The position numbers were made by a program, and so were the translations under genes. This document shows, in pieces, positions 34,735 to 43,848 of a stretch of DNA of 64,000 nucleotides. The stretch lies in NCBI GenBank assembly GCA_016712565.1, contig JADJQU010000003.1, positions 744,001 to 808,000 on the forward strand. The letters run 5' to 3'. Within the stretch, counting starts at the first letter, position 1. Every line of letters begins with the position of its first letter. The notes below the pieces were generated by a model. It worked only from the letters and a program-made list of their open reading frames with translations, ran no database searches and was not told the origin of the DNA. The DNA comes from Planctomycetota bacterium (GTDB taxonomy: Bacteria > Planctomycetota > UBA1135 > GCA-002686595).

Positions 34735-35603
34735 GGCCGCTCCCGTGGGTTGCGGACGGCCCCCTCGGCCCGCGGATCGCCGCCGGCGGTTTCGGCGATC
34801 GATCCCGCGCGGCCTGCCGCAAACAGGAGCAAGGCCGCCGCCACCGTGATGTTGAGCGACTCCACGGCGCCCGCCATGGGGATCGTGAGGCGCTCGAAGC
34901 GCTCCATCTCGCGCGGCTCCAGACCCGTCTCGGACCCGATCCACAGGGCCACGCGCCCTGACCAATTCGCGCGCGCCGGCGAGACGCCTCCGCGGGTCGC
35001 CGCGGCCGCCAATCGGAATCCGCGCTGTGCGAGGCCCGCCGCGGCCTCGGCGGCGCTCCCGCAGAAGGCCACGGGCATACGCAGGAGGCTGCCCATGGAA
35101 CCGCGCAGGGCCTTGTCGCCGAAGGGATGCGCCGTGCCCGGCAGGAGCACGAGGCCGCGCGCGCCCGCGGCCTCCGCGCTGCGCGCCAGGGCACCCAGGT
35201 TGCCCGGATCGGAAACGCCGGCGATCACGAGCAGCAGCGCGTCCGGAGCGAGCGCCAGCTCGTCCAGGCCCGCGGTCCGTGGCGCTGCGGCCAGGGCCGC
35301 GATGCCGGGCGAGGAACGCAGGGCGCTCTTGCGCGCCAGGAGCTCGGGATCGACACGCACGACCCGGAGGCCGCCGCGCTCGAGTTCCAGGGCCCTGGAC
35401 TCGCGGTCGGCGGCCACCAACACGACTTCGATGGTCGCGCGGCCCGCGCGGGCGTCGTCCACCAGCCGATCGCCCTCCAACACGCACGCCTGGCGCTCCT
35501 TGCCCGCCAGAATCGCGCCCATGCGCTTGAGCAGCGGATGGGCGGCCGAGCGGATCGGCCCGCGCCCATCGTCCTGCGAGGAAGCCTCCCTGCGCTGTCC
35601 CAT
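34731..35603 (-). CDS. SpoU/TrmH-family RNA 2'-O-methyltransferase
   Basis: A 290-residue SPOUT enzyme. The N-terminal substrate-binding part (ACVLEGDRLVDDARAG) precedes the knotted domain with IAGVSDPGNLGALARSAEAAG (motif I), LLPGTAHPFGDKALRGSMGSLLRMPV (motif II region), and the C-terminal knot WIGSETGLEPREMERFERLTIPMAGAVESLNITVAAALLLF (motif III, NxExG-type start, SLNV loop). Which RNA is modified is not visible. Start at ATG 35603 avoids overlapping the divergent rsgA; ATG 35624 would also be in frame. Stop overlaps the rarA start. Confidence 0.88.
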   Translation of the reverse strand: MGQRREASSQDDGRGPIRSAAHPLLKRMGAILAGKERQACVLEGDRLVDDARAGRATIEVVLVAADRESRALELERGGLRVVRVDPELLARKSALRSSPGIAALAAAPRTAGLDELALAPDALLLVIAGVSDPGNLGALARSAEAAGARGLVLLPGTAHPFGDKALRGSMGSLLRMPVAFCGSAAEAAAGLAQRGFRLAAAATRGGVSPARANWSGRVALWIGSETGLEPREMERFERLTIPMAGAVESLNITVAAALLLFAAGRAGSIAETAGGDPRAEGAVRNPRERP

Positions 35604-35646
35604 CGTCTCGCGGTGTTCTACCATGGCCCCGTGGATCCCCGATTGT

Positions 35647-36651
35647 ATGCATGAGTTCGCCACGGGGCGCGTCGTGAGAACCGACGCGAAGGTCTGCCAC
35701 GTCGAGATCGGCGACAAGGTGCTGCTCTGCGCTCCGCGGGGCAAGCTGTTCGAGGGACTGGAACAGAAGAACCCCATCGCCGTGGGCGACCTGGTCCAGG
35801 TGGACCTGGAGGGCAATCCCTGCTCCATCGAGGCCGTGCTGCCGCGCCGCAACTGGCTCGGCCGCACGGCCTCCAGTCACGATCCGCGCGAGCAGGTCCT
35901 GGTGGCCAACGTGGACCGCCTGTTCGTGATCGGCTCGCTGGGCAAGCCGGGATTCTCGTCGAATCGCACCGACCGCATCCTGGCGGCCTGCGCCTGGCAC
36001 GGCATCCCCGCGGCCCTGGTGATCAACAAGGTGGACCTGGCGCGCGAAGGCGACCTCGACGCCTTGCGGGCCTCCTACGCGGGAGCCAACGTGGAATGGC
36101 ACGAGACCTGCGCCCTCGACCGGCGCGGAGTCGACCGCCTGGCGGAGCGGCTGCGGGGCGCGGTCAACGTGTTCTACGGGGCGTCGGGGGCCGGCAAGTC
36201 GAGCCTGATCAACGCGATCCAGCCCGGCCTGAAGCTCAAGGTGGGCAAGATCAGCAAGTTCTGGGACGCGGGCAAGCACACCACGGCCCACTCGCAGTTG
36301 ATCCCCCTGGCCCAGGGCGGCTGGGTGATCGACACGCCGGGCATCCGCACGTTCCGCCTGCACCGGCTCTCCGTGGGCGAGCTGCGGGGCCTGTTCCCCG
36401 AGATCGTGCGCTTCCAGGACCGCTGCAAGTTCCCGGACTGCTCCCACGACCACGAACCCGACTGCGCGGTGTTCGAGGCGGTCGAGCAAGAGGAGCTGCC
36501 GGCGACGCGCTATGGCAGCTACCTGGAGATGCTCGACGAGCTCCGCAACTCCACGGGCGGCGAGGACGTGCCCGACGCCGAGGAGGCTCCCGGCGGCGAA
36601 TCCGGCGGCGACTCGGACCGCGGCTCGGGCCAAGCCTCGGGCCCCGATTGA
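35647..36651 (+). CDS. rsgA: Ribosome biogenesis GTPase RsgA
   Basis: A 334-residue circularly permuted GTPase for 30S maturation. Order seen: N-terminal OB domain (GRVVRTDAKVCHVEIGDKVLL), G4 NKVD near residue 127, G1 ASGAGKSSLIN near 177, G3 DTPG, then the zinc motif CKFPDCSHDHEPDC (about residues 259-273). The permuted G4-G1-G3 order is diagnostic. The C-terminal tail is Gly/Asp/Ser rich (GGDSDRGSGQ). ATG 35647 was chosen; ATG 35623 is in frame and overlaps the opposite gene's alternative start. Divergent from the TrmH-type gene. Confidence 0.95.
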   Translation: MHEFATGRVVRTDAKVCHVEIGDKVLLCAPRGKLFEGLEQKNPIAVGDLVQVDLEGNPCSIEAVLPRRNWLGRTASSHDPREQVLVANVDRLFVIGSLGKPGFSSNRTDRILAACAWHGIPAALVINKVDLAREGDLDALRASYAGANVEWHETCALDRRGVDRLAERLRGAVNVFYGASGAGKSSLINAIQPGLKLKVGKISKFWDAGKHTTAHSQLIPLAQGGWVIDTPGIRTFRLHRLSVGELRGLFPEIVRFQDRCKFPDCSHDHEPDCAVFEAVEQEELPATRYGSYLEMLDELRNSTGGEDVPDAEEAPGGESGGDSDRGSGQASGPD

Positions 36652-36658
36652 CCGGCCC

Positions 36659-37081
36659 TCAGGCCCGCAGGCTGAAGTACTTGTAGATCCAGGCCGCCAA
36701 CAGGGCGGCCACCAGGGCCCAGCCCATCCAGCCCCGCCACAGGCGGCGCAGGTCCTCCCAGGCATCGCGTCCCAGGACGGTGGCCGCCAGGGACCCGACG
36801 GCGCCGCACACCACCAGGATCGCGGAGAGAACGCCGAAGGGCTGGGTGGCCAGGGCCCCCGCGAAGTCGCCGTGGACCCACTGCGAAGCCGCGGTGGTGA
36901 CGCCGCAGCCGGGGCAGGGGAAATTCCAGGCCACCATGCTCCAGCAGGGGGCGAGGCCCAGCTGCTCGTGGGTGCCGTGGCCCAGGGGATCGGGAGTCGT
37001 GAGCCAGCGCAGGGAGACGAGGGCCAGGAGCGCCGCGATCGACAGGCCCACGACGGTCCAGTGTCCGGCACCGCGCGTCAT
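36659..37081 (-). CDS. DUF2752 membrane protein
   Basis: A 140-residue protein with a helix near the N-terminus, the WNFPCPGCGVTTAASQWVHGDFAGAL core (C-P-x-C-G-x-T pattern of DUF2752) and two C-terminal helices (VCGAVGSLAATVL and ALVAALLAAWIYKYF). The paired cysteines at the membrane face are the family signature; its function is unknown. Converges with rsgA, only 7 bp between stops. The next gene (37119-37628) ends 37 bp upstream in the same orientation. Confidence 0.8.
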   Translation of the reverse strand: MTRGAGHWTVVGLSIAALLALVSLRWLTTPDPLGHGTHEQLGLAPCWSMVAWNFPCPGCGVTTAASQWVHGDFAGALATQPFGVLSAILVVCGAVGSLAATVLGRDAWEDLRRLWRGWMGWALVAALLAAWIYKYFSLRA

Positions 37082-37118
37082 GCGCGCAGGATACGCAGTC
37101 CTGCTCCCCTCGGAAACG

Positions 37119-37628
37119 TCACTCGCCGTTGAAGTCGTAGATGTACGACAGGCGCGTCTTGTTGACGATCACGTAGGAGAGCTTGGAAAGCAGGTTGAGG
37201 TCGGGATCCTCGCGGGAATTGAAGCCGCGCAGGACCGGCGCGCGCATGGCGAAGAACCGCCGCGTGGCGCGGTCGTCCACCTCGTAGGAGCCGGGCCGCA
37301 CCTCGCCGCCCACCTCCAGGTTCAGGTGGCCGGTGAAGAACACGCGCACCTTGTGGAACTTCTGCAGCCGGAACAGCTCCGCCTGGCGCGGATCGCTGGC
37401 CGTGTCGAGGAACTCGTGGGCCAGCAGGATCTCGTCCATGTTGATGTGCAGCACCGGCGTGGTGATGCGATCACAGGTGTTGAGATCGACCAGCGTGGCG
37501 TTGCGCACCTTGATGAAGTAGCGGCGGTGCTCGTCCAGCAGGTTCTGGAGGCGCGTGTACTTGTTCTCGATCTCGCCCTTGATCAGGAACGAGTCGGTCA
37601 AGAACAGGTCGGAGACGATGGTCAACAT
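37119..37628 (-). CDS. Conserved-looking cytoplasmic protein, unknown
   Basis: A 169-residue soluble protein: MLTIVSDLFLTDSFLIKGEIENKYTR at the start, a charged middle (DEHRRYFIKVRNATLVDLN), LHINMDEILLAHEFLD, KVRVFFTGHLNLEVGGEVRP, and a C-terminal LSYVIVNKTRLSYIYDFNGE. The look of a compact beta-rich fold; I do not recognise the family, though the VDLN and LHINMDEIL segments might belong to a small planctomycete-specific group. Its ATG lies inside the end of folC (7-bp overlap), so it is probably translated with it. Confidence 0.6.
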   Translation of the reverse strand: MLTIVSDLFLTDSFLIKGEIENKYTRLQNLLDEHRRYFIKVRNATLVDLNTCDRITTPVLHINMDEILLAHEFLDTASDPRQAELFRLQKFHKVRVFFTGHLNLEVGGEVRPGSYEVDDRATRRFFAMRAPVLRGFNSREDPDLNLLSKLSYVIVNKTRLSYIYDFNGE

Positions 37629-38956
37629 CGGCGTGGGCTGTCGTCGTTCGTCAGGTGGGATCGCAGGGCGCCTGCCAGGTACAGGGAGCCTGTCGCGACG
37701 ACCCACCCCTCCCCCGGGCGGGCCCGGGCGAGGCGCAGAGCGTGCTCCAGTGCAACCCGCGGGTTCGGGGCCGTTTCAGCCTCGAGACCTGCGCGCCTCG
37801 CCGCCGCCTCGATTTCAGGCGGCGTGAAGTGCAGGTCGCTACCCACGGAAGTGCAGACGACCCTATCGGTCACGGCCCCCACAGCCTTGAGGATGCCGCC
37901 CAGGTCCTTGTCCCGGGCGAGCCCCAGGATCACCACCGGGGGGGTGGACCGGCCGCGGGCGGCCTCGAGGTCCCGCAGCACGTCGCGCACGCTGGCCGGC
38001 ACGTGTCCCCCGTCGATCACGACGGGAACGTCATCCTTGGAAAACCATTCCAAGCGCCCCGGCAGCCGGGCTTCGGCCTCCACCCGCGGAGTGAGCCCGT
38101 CCCCGGCCAACGCCAGTCCCCCGCCGCCGCGGACACCGCGGGCGCCCAGCAGGTCGAGCACGGCCGCGGCCAGGGCTCGATTGCGCTCGGCGATCGACGC
38201 AGCGTCCCAGCGGCCCGCCAGGGGCCGCAGGACCGGCACATGGAGCTCCCGGGCCCGGGCGTCGATCACTCGCCCCGCACCATCCTCGGCGGGCACGCCG
38301 GTGACCAGACTCGAGCCGGGCTTGAGAATGCCCGCCTTCTCGAAGGCGATCCGCTCGCGCGTGGCTCCCAGGACGGCGGTGTGCTCCAGCTCGATGTTGG
38401 TGATCACGCACACCTCGCCGTCGAGCACATTGGTGGAATCGAGCCGGCCCCCGAGGCCGCACTCGGCCACGATCCAGCGCGCGCCGGCTTCCCGGGCGGC
38501 CAGGAAGGCGGCGACGGTGACCACGTCGAACCAGGTGGATTGCCCCGCCGGAGCGCCCTCCCCCAGGGCGGCTTCGCGCGCGTCGAGGGCCGCCTCCAGC
38601 GCCCGGCTGAGGGGCCCTGCCCCCACGTCGCGGCCGCCGAGGCGCAGGCGCTCGCGCAGGTGCACCACGTGGGGCGAGGTGTACAGGGCCTCCGCGAGGC
38701 CCGCCGCCCGCAGGCCCGCGGCGATCAGGGAGGCGGTGGACCCCTTGCCCTTGGTGCCCGCCACGTGGACGACCCGCAGGCCGCGCTGGGGATCGCCGAG
38801 CCGCAGGCAAAGATCGCGGGCCGGCTCCAGACTGAAGCGCGTCGCCGCCGTGCGCTTCATGCGCTCCCAATTGATGATCGCGTCCAGGCGCGCGGCCACG
38901 GCGGCGAGCCGCGCTTCGTCCTCCGCGGTCCCGTCGTGAGGGGTCACGATCCCCAT
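37622..38956 (-). CDS. folC: Bifunctional folylpolyglutamate/dihydrofolate synthase
   Basis: A 444-residue Mur-ligase-family enzyme adding glutamate to folates (and possibly to dihydropteroate). N-terminal LDAIINWERMKR, P-loop HVAGTKGKGSTAS at residues about 64-76, the LYTSPHVVHLRERLRLGG segment, TWFDVVTVAAFLAA, CGLGGRLDSTNVL, ITNIELEHTAVLG, and GGHVPASVRDVL in the C-terminal domain. All expected motifs are present. Stop overlaps the start of the next minus-strand gene. ATG start 61 bp from the kinase gene end on the same strand. Confidence 0.93.
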   Translation of the reverse strand: MGIVTPHDGTAEDEARLAAVAARLDAIINWERMKRTAATRFSLEPARDLCLRLGDPQRGLRVVHVAGTKGKGSTASLIAAGLRAAGLAEALYTSPHVVHLRERLRLGGRDVGAGPLSRALEAALDAREAALGEGAPAGQSTWFDVVTVAAFLAAREAGARWIVAECGLGGRLDSTNVLDGEVCVITNIELEHTAVLGATRERIAFEKAGILKPGSSLVTGVPAEDGAGRVIDARARELHVPVLRPLAGRWDAASIAERNRALAAAVLDLLGARGVRGGGGLALAGDGLTPRVEAEARLPGRLEWFSKDDVPVVIDGGHVPASVRDVLRDLEAARGRSTPPVVILGLARDKDLGGILKAVGAVTDRVVCTSVGSDLHFTPPEIEAAARRAGLEAETAPNPRVALEHALRLARARPGEGWVVATGSLYLAGALRSHLTNDDSPRRC

Positions 38957-39016
38957 GGTAGGGCCCGCGGGGCCGGGGCGATGCCCCCGCCGTGAACGAC
39001 GGCCCCGTGGAGCCCC

Positions 39017-41398
39017 TCAGCGCAGGGCCCCGGGCGCGAGTTTTTCCCGCAGGCCGTCCAGCACGCCCAGGGTGCCGCGGCGCAACTCCTCGGAGTGCTC
39101 CACCCGCCCCGCGAGCCGGGCGCCGGCTTGGACCAGCACGGCCAGGGCCTCGTCCTGGGAGCCCGCCTCCTCCAGGACTCCGGCGAGCGCCCGGGCGGTG
39201 GCCGCCACCAGCGCCTCGTTGCCCGCCGCGGCGTCCAGGGCCCCCTGGTGGGCTGCGCGCAGCGCCTCGAGGGCGGCGGGAGCCTCCCCCGCGGCCTTCA
39301 GGGCCACCCCCGTGGCGCAACGGGCGCGGATCGTCCAAGGGTGGGCGTTCCCCAAGGCTCGCTCCAGGGTCGCCACGGCGCCCCGCAGGAGTTCCAGGGC
39401 CTCGGAGTGACCGCCCTGGGCGGCCAGCTGCTCACCCAGCCGCACGGTCTCCACGGCCACGAGGCAGTGCCCCGGACCGTACAGCGAGGTCCACTGCGAC
39501 AGGCTTTCGCGCAGCAGGGCGATGCCCTGCTCGCACTCCCCACGCGCCGCGAGCACGCGGCCCAGGTTGCGCCGGGTGCGCGCCATGCGCTCCGTGGCGG
39601 CGTCCCCGGGCGGCATGAGCTCGAGGGCCCGCCGCGTGTGGAACAGGGCCTCGTCCAGTCGCCCCAACTCCAGCAGTTCCAGCCCCAGGCTGCGATGGAT
39701 CCCGCTCAGGGCAGTGGCCGAGTAGTTGCCCTGTCGCTCGGCGGATTCGAGGCCCCGGCGGTAGAGCTGCAGGGCCTCGGCAAAGCGGCCCTGCTCGTCG
39801 AGCACCGACGCCAGGTCGTTGCGCACCGCCGTAGCATCGACGGCGTCGGGCCCGAGGCGCTGCTCCAAGATCTCCAGGGAGCGCCGTCCGGCGGCTTCGG
39901 CCTCGGCCAGACGGCCCGCCAGCTCCAGCGTGCGCATCAAGTAGTCCAAGGCGCGCGCCGTCAGCACGCTGTCGGCCCCCTCGGAACGACTGGCCAGCTC
40001 CACCGCCGAGCGATGCTGCACGAGGGCGGCCTCGAAGCGCTCCAGCCCCCGGTAGGCGCGGCCGAGCTGCATGCGCATCTCCGCCTCGACCGCGGGCGTG
40101 TCCGCCAGGCGTCCGTGGTCGAGTTCGAGGACTCCCTGGTCGAGCAGCTGCGCGAGCGACAGGTCGGGCCCCGCGCGACGCAGGCTTCCGGTGCCCGCCA
40201 GGAGACTGCCCAGGAAGGCCGATCCCGCGCGCTGGGCCCGCAGGGCCTTGCGCTCGCCCGCCAGGGATTGCTCCAGCTGCTCGCCCTGGCGATCCAGCCG
40301 CAGCGCCAGCACCGAGACCGTGATCGCCACGCCGAGGATCCCCGCCAGGAGCAGGGCCGAGGTCACGTACAGCACGCGGTGGCGCGCGAACGACTTGCGC
40401 AGGCGATAGGCCCAACTGGGGGGGTGTGCCGCCACCCAGTCGCCGCGCAGCCAGCGACGCAGGTCCGCCCCCAGTTCCTCGACGCCGGCGTAGCGTCGGT
40501 CCGGCTCCGGGGCGAGGGCCGTGCGCACGATCCAATCCAGCTCGCGTCCGGCGCGGGCCAGCACGGGCGTCGGCCGATCCGGCAGGCCCGCGCGAATGCG
40601 GTCGAAGAGCTCCGGCAGGCCCGCGCCCGCCTCGAAGGCGGGGGCTCCACCGAGGAGCAGGTGCATCACCGCCCCGAGGGAATAGACGTCGCTGCGGGTG
40701 TCCACGTCATCCCAGCGCCCCTCGACCTGCTCCGGCGGCGCGAAGGAGGGCGTGCCCAGGAAGGCCGCCGTGCGCGACACGTCGACCTGGGCGCCCTCCT
40801 CGTCCACCCTCAACTTCGAGAGGCCGAAGTCCAGGAGCCGCGGCCTTCCGGCGCGGTCCACCAGCAAGTTGGACGGCTTCAGGTCGCGGTGCAACACCCC
40901 GCGCCGGTGGGCGTGGGAGAGTCCGTCGCAGATCGCGCACAGCACCTCCACGATCTCCCGGGCGCCGCGGCCCCGTGCCCAGGTGTCGATCGGGCGGCCG
41001 TCGACCCATTCCATCACGAGCACCGGGTGGTTCTCGATCACCTCGGCGCCGTGGATGGCGACGATCCCCGGGTGGGCGAGGCGCGCCAGGGCATCCACTT
41101 CCCGCCGAAAACGCTCGCGGGAACTCTGGCTCGCAAACACCCGCGCGGGCAGGCACTTGAGGGCCACGGTGCGACCGGTCAGGGGCTGCCGCGCGCGATA
41201 CACGGTCCCCTGGCCGCCGCGCCCCAGCTCCTCCAGCAACTCGTATTCGCCCAGGCGTCCCAGGGGAGGCGCGGGTTGGGTGGCCGCCCGGGCCAACTCG
41301 ACCCAGGAATCGCCCTGCTCGGGTGCAAGACCGAACAGCGCGTCGAGCCCCGGCCCGGGCTCGCCACCGGGCGGGCCTCCCTGCTCACCACTCGACAC
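39017..41398 (-). CDS. Ser/Thr protein kinase with TPR repeats, single-pass
   Basis: A 793-residue membrane kinase. Hanks kinase domain at about residues 52-310: GRGGQGTVYRAR loop, K81 in VALKCL, catalytic HRDLKPSNLL (Asp172), DFGLS at 190-194, APPEQVEGRW (activation-segment end). One helix at about 345-365 (YVTSALLLAGILGVAITV). The outer part is a long TPR-like helical array (ALDYLMRTLELAGRLAEAEAAGRRSLEI and similar units). Start is GTG, overlapping the last 14 bp of the upstream ECF sigma gene, so it is coupled to it. This kinase-TPR with sigma pairing is common in planctomycetes. Confidence 0.88.
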   Translation of the reverse strand: MSSGEQGGPPGGEPGPGLDALFGLAPEQGDSWVELARAATQPAPPLGRLGEYELLEELGRGGQGTVYRARQPLTGRTVALKCLPARVFASQSSRERFRREVDALARLAHPGIVAIHGAEVIENHPVLVMEWVDGRPIDTWARGRGAREIVEVLCAICDGLSHAHRRGVLHRDLKPSNLLVDRAGRPRLLDFGLSKLRVDEEGAQVDVSRTAAFLGTPSFAPPEQVEGRWDDVDTRSDVYSLGAVMHLLLGGAPAFEAGAGLPELFDRIRAGLPDRPTPVLARAGRELDWIVRTALAPEPDRRYAGVEELGADLRRWLRGDWVAAHPPSWAYRLRKSFARHRVLYVTSALLLAGILGVAITVSVLALRLDRQGEQLEQSLAGERKALRAQRAGSAFLGSLLAGTGSLRRAGPDLSLAQLLDQGVLELDHGRLADTPAVEAEMRMQLGRAYRGLERFEAALVQHRSAVELASRSEGADSVLTARALDYLMRTLELAGRLAEAEAAGRRSLEILEQRLGPDAVDATAVRNDLASVLDEQGRFAEALQLYRRGLESAERQGNYSATALSGIHRSLGLELLELGRLDEALFHTRRALELMPPGDAATERMARTRRNLGRVLAARGECEQGIALLRESLSQWTSLYGPGHCLVAVETVRLGEQLAAQGGHSEALELLRGAVATLERALGNAHPWTIRARCATGVALKAAGEAPAALEALRAAHQGALDAAAGNEALVAATARALAGVLEEAGSQDEALAVLVQAGARLAGRVEHSEELRRGTLGVLDGLREKLAPGALR

Positions 41399-41981
41399 GG
41401 TCTTCCTCGCGCACCTGCTCGTGGATGCGTTCGCGCAGGCGCTCGCGCACCCGTTGCTGGATCTTGTACACGGCGGCCTCGCTGAGCTGGAAGCGCTCCG
41501 CCACGGCGCGAATCTCGCCACCGGCCAAGAGCGCCTCGAAGACCTCGATGGAACGCGGTTCGAGGTTCGACGTCAGGGCATGAATCGCGCGACGGTAGTG
41601 GTGGCTGACCCATTCCTGCTCGAAGCTGCGCTCCAGATCCGGATCGTCCGCCACGGGCTCCTCAACCCCGTCTACGTCGATCGCGTCGGGTTTTGGACGC
41701 CTCGTCGACTCGAAAACCACGCTCCTGGCGCAGCGGTAGAGGTAATCCCGGAACCGCCCCCGGGCTGGGTCGTATTGGAAGCGTTGCAGGACCCCCACCA
41801 GCCGCCCGAAAACCGTCTGGACGGCGTCCTCGGCATCGGCCTGCTGCAGCCCGCGGGAGCGGCAGAAGCGCACCAGAAGGTCCCGATACAGGGCGTCGAA
41901 GCGGGCCCAATCCTGGGGATCGGGTCCCTCCCGCAGCCGGTCGAGCAGGGAGGCGCGCGTTCCTTCGACGGGGTGGGACAT
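41385..41981 (-). CDS. ECF-type RNA polymerase sigma factor
   Basis: A 198-residue sigma factor. Region 2: DWARFDALYRDLLVRFCRSRGLQQADAEDAVQTVFGRLVGVL with RFRDYLYRCARS (the region 2.4-like DNA/-10 helix). Region 4: RSIEVFEALLAGGEIRAVAERFQLSEAAVYKIQQRVRERLRERI, a helix-turn-helix. An acidic linker (DVDGVEEPVADDPDLERSFEQEW) joins them. Stop lies inside the downstream kinase gene, so the kinase may regulate or be regulated by this factor. ATG 41981; the longer open frame upstream is not sigma-like. Confidence 0.92.
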   Translation of the reverse strand: MSHPVEGTRASLLDRLREGPDPQDWARFDALYRDLLVRFCRSRGLQQADAEDAVQTVFGRLVGVLQRFQYDPARGRFRDYLYRCARSVVFESTRRPKPDAIDVDGVEEPVADDPDLERSFEQEWVSHHYRRAIHALTSNLEPRSIEVFEALLAGGEIRAVAERFQLSEAAVYKIQQRVRERLRERIHEQVREEDRVEW

Positions 41982-42141
41982 GGTCCGGCGCGCCGCCTGG
42001 GAGGGGCGGTCCGCGCCCCCGGAGCCTAACACCGAATTTCCGGGCTCCGTGTCCAAAGCCGCCCCCACTCCCGCTACCCGGCGGAGAAGGCCCGGGGCGT
42101 TCCCGTGTCGCCTCCCGACCCGCAGCGAAGAGTCCACTCCC

Positions 42142-43626
42142 ATGGTCCTGCAGAACCCGATCCACATGCCCGCGCCCTGCTCCCGGAGTCCGCGCACGGC
42201 CCCGCTCGCACTGTTCACTCTGCTCGCGCTGGTCCCCACGGCCCAGGCGCAGCAGTTCAAGTTGGGGCTGGGCGGTGGAACTTCCTGCTCCATCCTCCCT
42301 TGCGGCGTGCCGCAGCAGTCGTCTCCGACACCGCTGTTCGAAGCACGCTCCTGCAGCACGCCTGGAGTTCCTGGCGCCCTGTGGGATGGGTTCGCCTTGG
42401 CTGACTGCGGTCTGCTCGTGGATTACGCCTACGCCCATTGGGCTGGCATCAACACGTCGTGCGCTGCCAACGCCAGCCGTTCGGAGTTTCACGCGCAGGT
42501 GACCGTCTCCGGACCGGCCGCGGCGAGCGTGGCGGTAGCCGTCACGGTCGAGGTCGCGGTGTCCTCCACGCCTGCTCAGGGGCCCATCTCGAATGCCGGC
42601 GCTCAGGCCACGGGCTCCTTTGGAGGATCGGCCTTCAACACGGGGTTCCTCTCGAGCCCCAATTTCGTGACACCGTTCGTGCTCGCGGGCTCGGTCGTGC
42701 CCAATGTGCCGACGACGCTGAACCTGTCACTGAGCGTCGCGGCCAGTGCAGGAGGCCTGCAGGTCCATTCGCGTTCGTGCACGGGTTCGATTCGACTGCT
42801 GCCGGGCGCGACCGTGTTCACGGTGCCGGCGGGGTACACCGTGAACAGCCCCGAGCTCAACATCGTGAACAACGTCTGGCTCGGGCCCACCCTGGGGCCG
42901 AGCCTGGCCCCGACTCCGTCCGTCGTCACGGCCTGCGGCTTGGACGACGTGACGCTCGACGTCGCCGCCACGGGCACGAACCTCACCTATCAGTGGCGCA
43001 AGGCCGGCGCCTCTCTGTCCAACGGTCCTGCCCCTGGCGGATCGACGATCTCGGGCGCCACCACGGCCCAACTCTCGATCCAAGACCTGTCTGCCCTCGA
43101 CGAGGGCGACTACGACTGCGTGGTGAGCAATGCGGCCGGCAGCGCGACCAGCACGCCCACTGCGCTGCACGTCAGCCCGCCGGCGGCTTCGTACTGCACG
43201 GCCAAGCTCACTTCCAACGGCTGCACCCCGAGCATCGGCTCCACGGGCATGCCCTCGGCGAGCGCGAGCTCCGGTTTCGTGGTCAGCGCCACGGGCATGA
43301 TCAACAACAAGCCCTGCATCCTGCTCTACGGCACCAGCGGCCCGGACACGGCACCCTTCCAGGGCGGGACCCTGTGCCTTGCGCCGCCGGTGCGCCGCAC
43401 GCCGGGCGGCAACAGCCTCGGGAATCCGCCGCCCAACGACTGCTCGGGGGCTCCGTCGATCGACATGAACGCCTTCGCCGCGGGGACGCTCGGGGGCACG
43501 CCCCTGGCCGCCCTCAGCGTGCCCGGCACGGTCGTCCACTGCCAATGGTGGGGCCGCGACCCGGGTTTCGCCGCACCCGACAACTCGCAGCTTTCCAACG
43601 GGCTGCAGTACACGGTCTGCCAGTAG
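42142..43626 (+). CDS. Secreted protein with Ig-like and Cys-rich C-terminal modules
   Basis: A 494-residue protein with a signal peptide (about PLALFTLLALVPTAQAQ). The middle contains an Ig-like domain (residues about 270-355): LTYQWRKAGASLSNG, ISGATTAQLSIQDLSALDEGDYDCVVSNAAGS. After it comes a distinctive Cys module (CTAKLTSNGCTPSIGSTG, PCILLYGTSGPDTAPFQGGTLCLAPPVRR, WWGRDPGFAAPDNS...YTVCQ), a C-terminal unit I associate with secreted planctomycete proteins. The role may be surface adhesion or matrix (inference). ATG 42142 or 42166 are both possible. Divergent from the ECF sigma gene. Confidence 0.75.
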   Translation: MVLQNPIHMPAPCSRSPRTAPLALFTLLALVPTAQAQQFKLGLGGGTSCSILPCGVPQQSSPTPLFEARSCSTPGVPGALWDGFALADCGLLVDYAYAHWAGINTSCAANASRSEFHAQVTVSGPAAASVAVAVTVEVAVSSTPAQGPISNAGAQATGSFGGSAFNTGFLSSPNFVTPFVLAGSVVPNVPTTLNLSLSVAASAGGLQVHSRSCTGSIRLLPGATVFTVPAGYTVNSPELNIVNNVWLGPTLGPSLAPTPSVVTACGLDDVTLDVAATGTNLTYQWRKAGASLSNGPAPGGSTISGATTAQLSIQDLSALDEGDYDCVVSNAAGSATSTPTALHVSPPAASYCTAKLTSNGCTPSIGSTGMPSASASSGFVVSATGMINNKPCILLYGTSGPDTAPFQGGTLCLAPPVRRTPGGNSLGNPPPNDCSGAPSIDMNAFAAGTLGGTPLAALSVPGTVVHCQWWGRDPGFAAPDNSQLSNGLQYTVCQ

Positions 43627-43848
43627 TTGCGCGGCGCCGCCCCGCCGCCCATCCGACCGGCGGCGAGGCGGCCCGTCGGGAGACCCGAGCCGCCGAGCGG
43701 AGCTTCGCCGGCCGGCCCGGGGCGCTGGGCGGGACCCGGGCGATCGCGCGCCGGGCTCAGGTGCCCGATTCGCTTTCCCCGCAGGTCCGGCTGTGGGTTT
43801 TACGATAAGGGGCACACCACCGAGACCCGCACGGCCACGCCCCGGGCC

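Noticed and set aside
33457..37071. A 1,204-codon minus-strand open frame over rsgA and the TrmH-type gene
   Set aside because: Only the last 425 codons are protein-like (RarA). The rest is a mirror of GC-rich genes on both strands.
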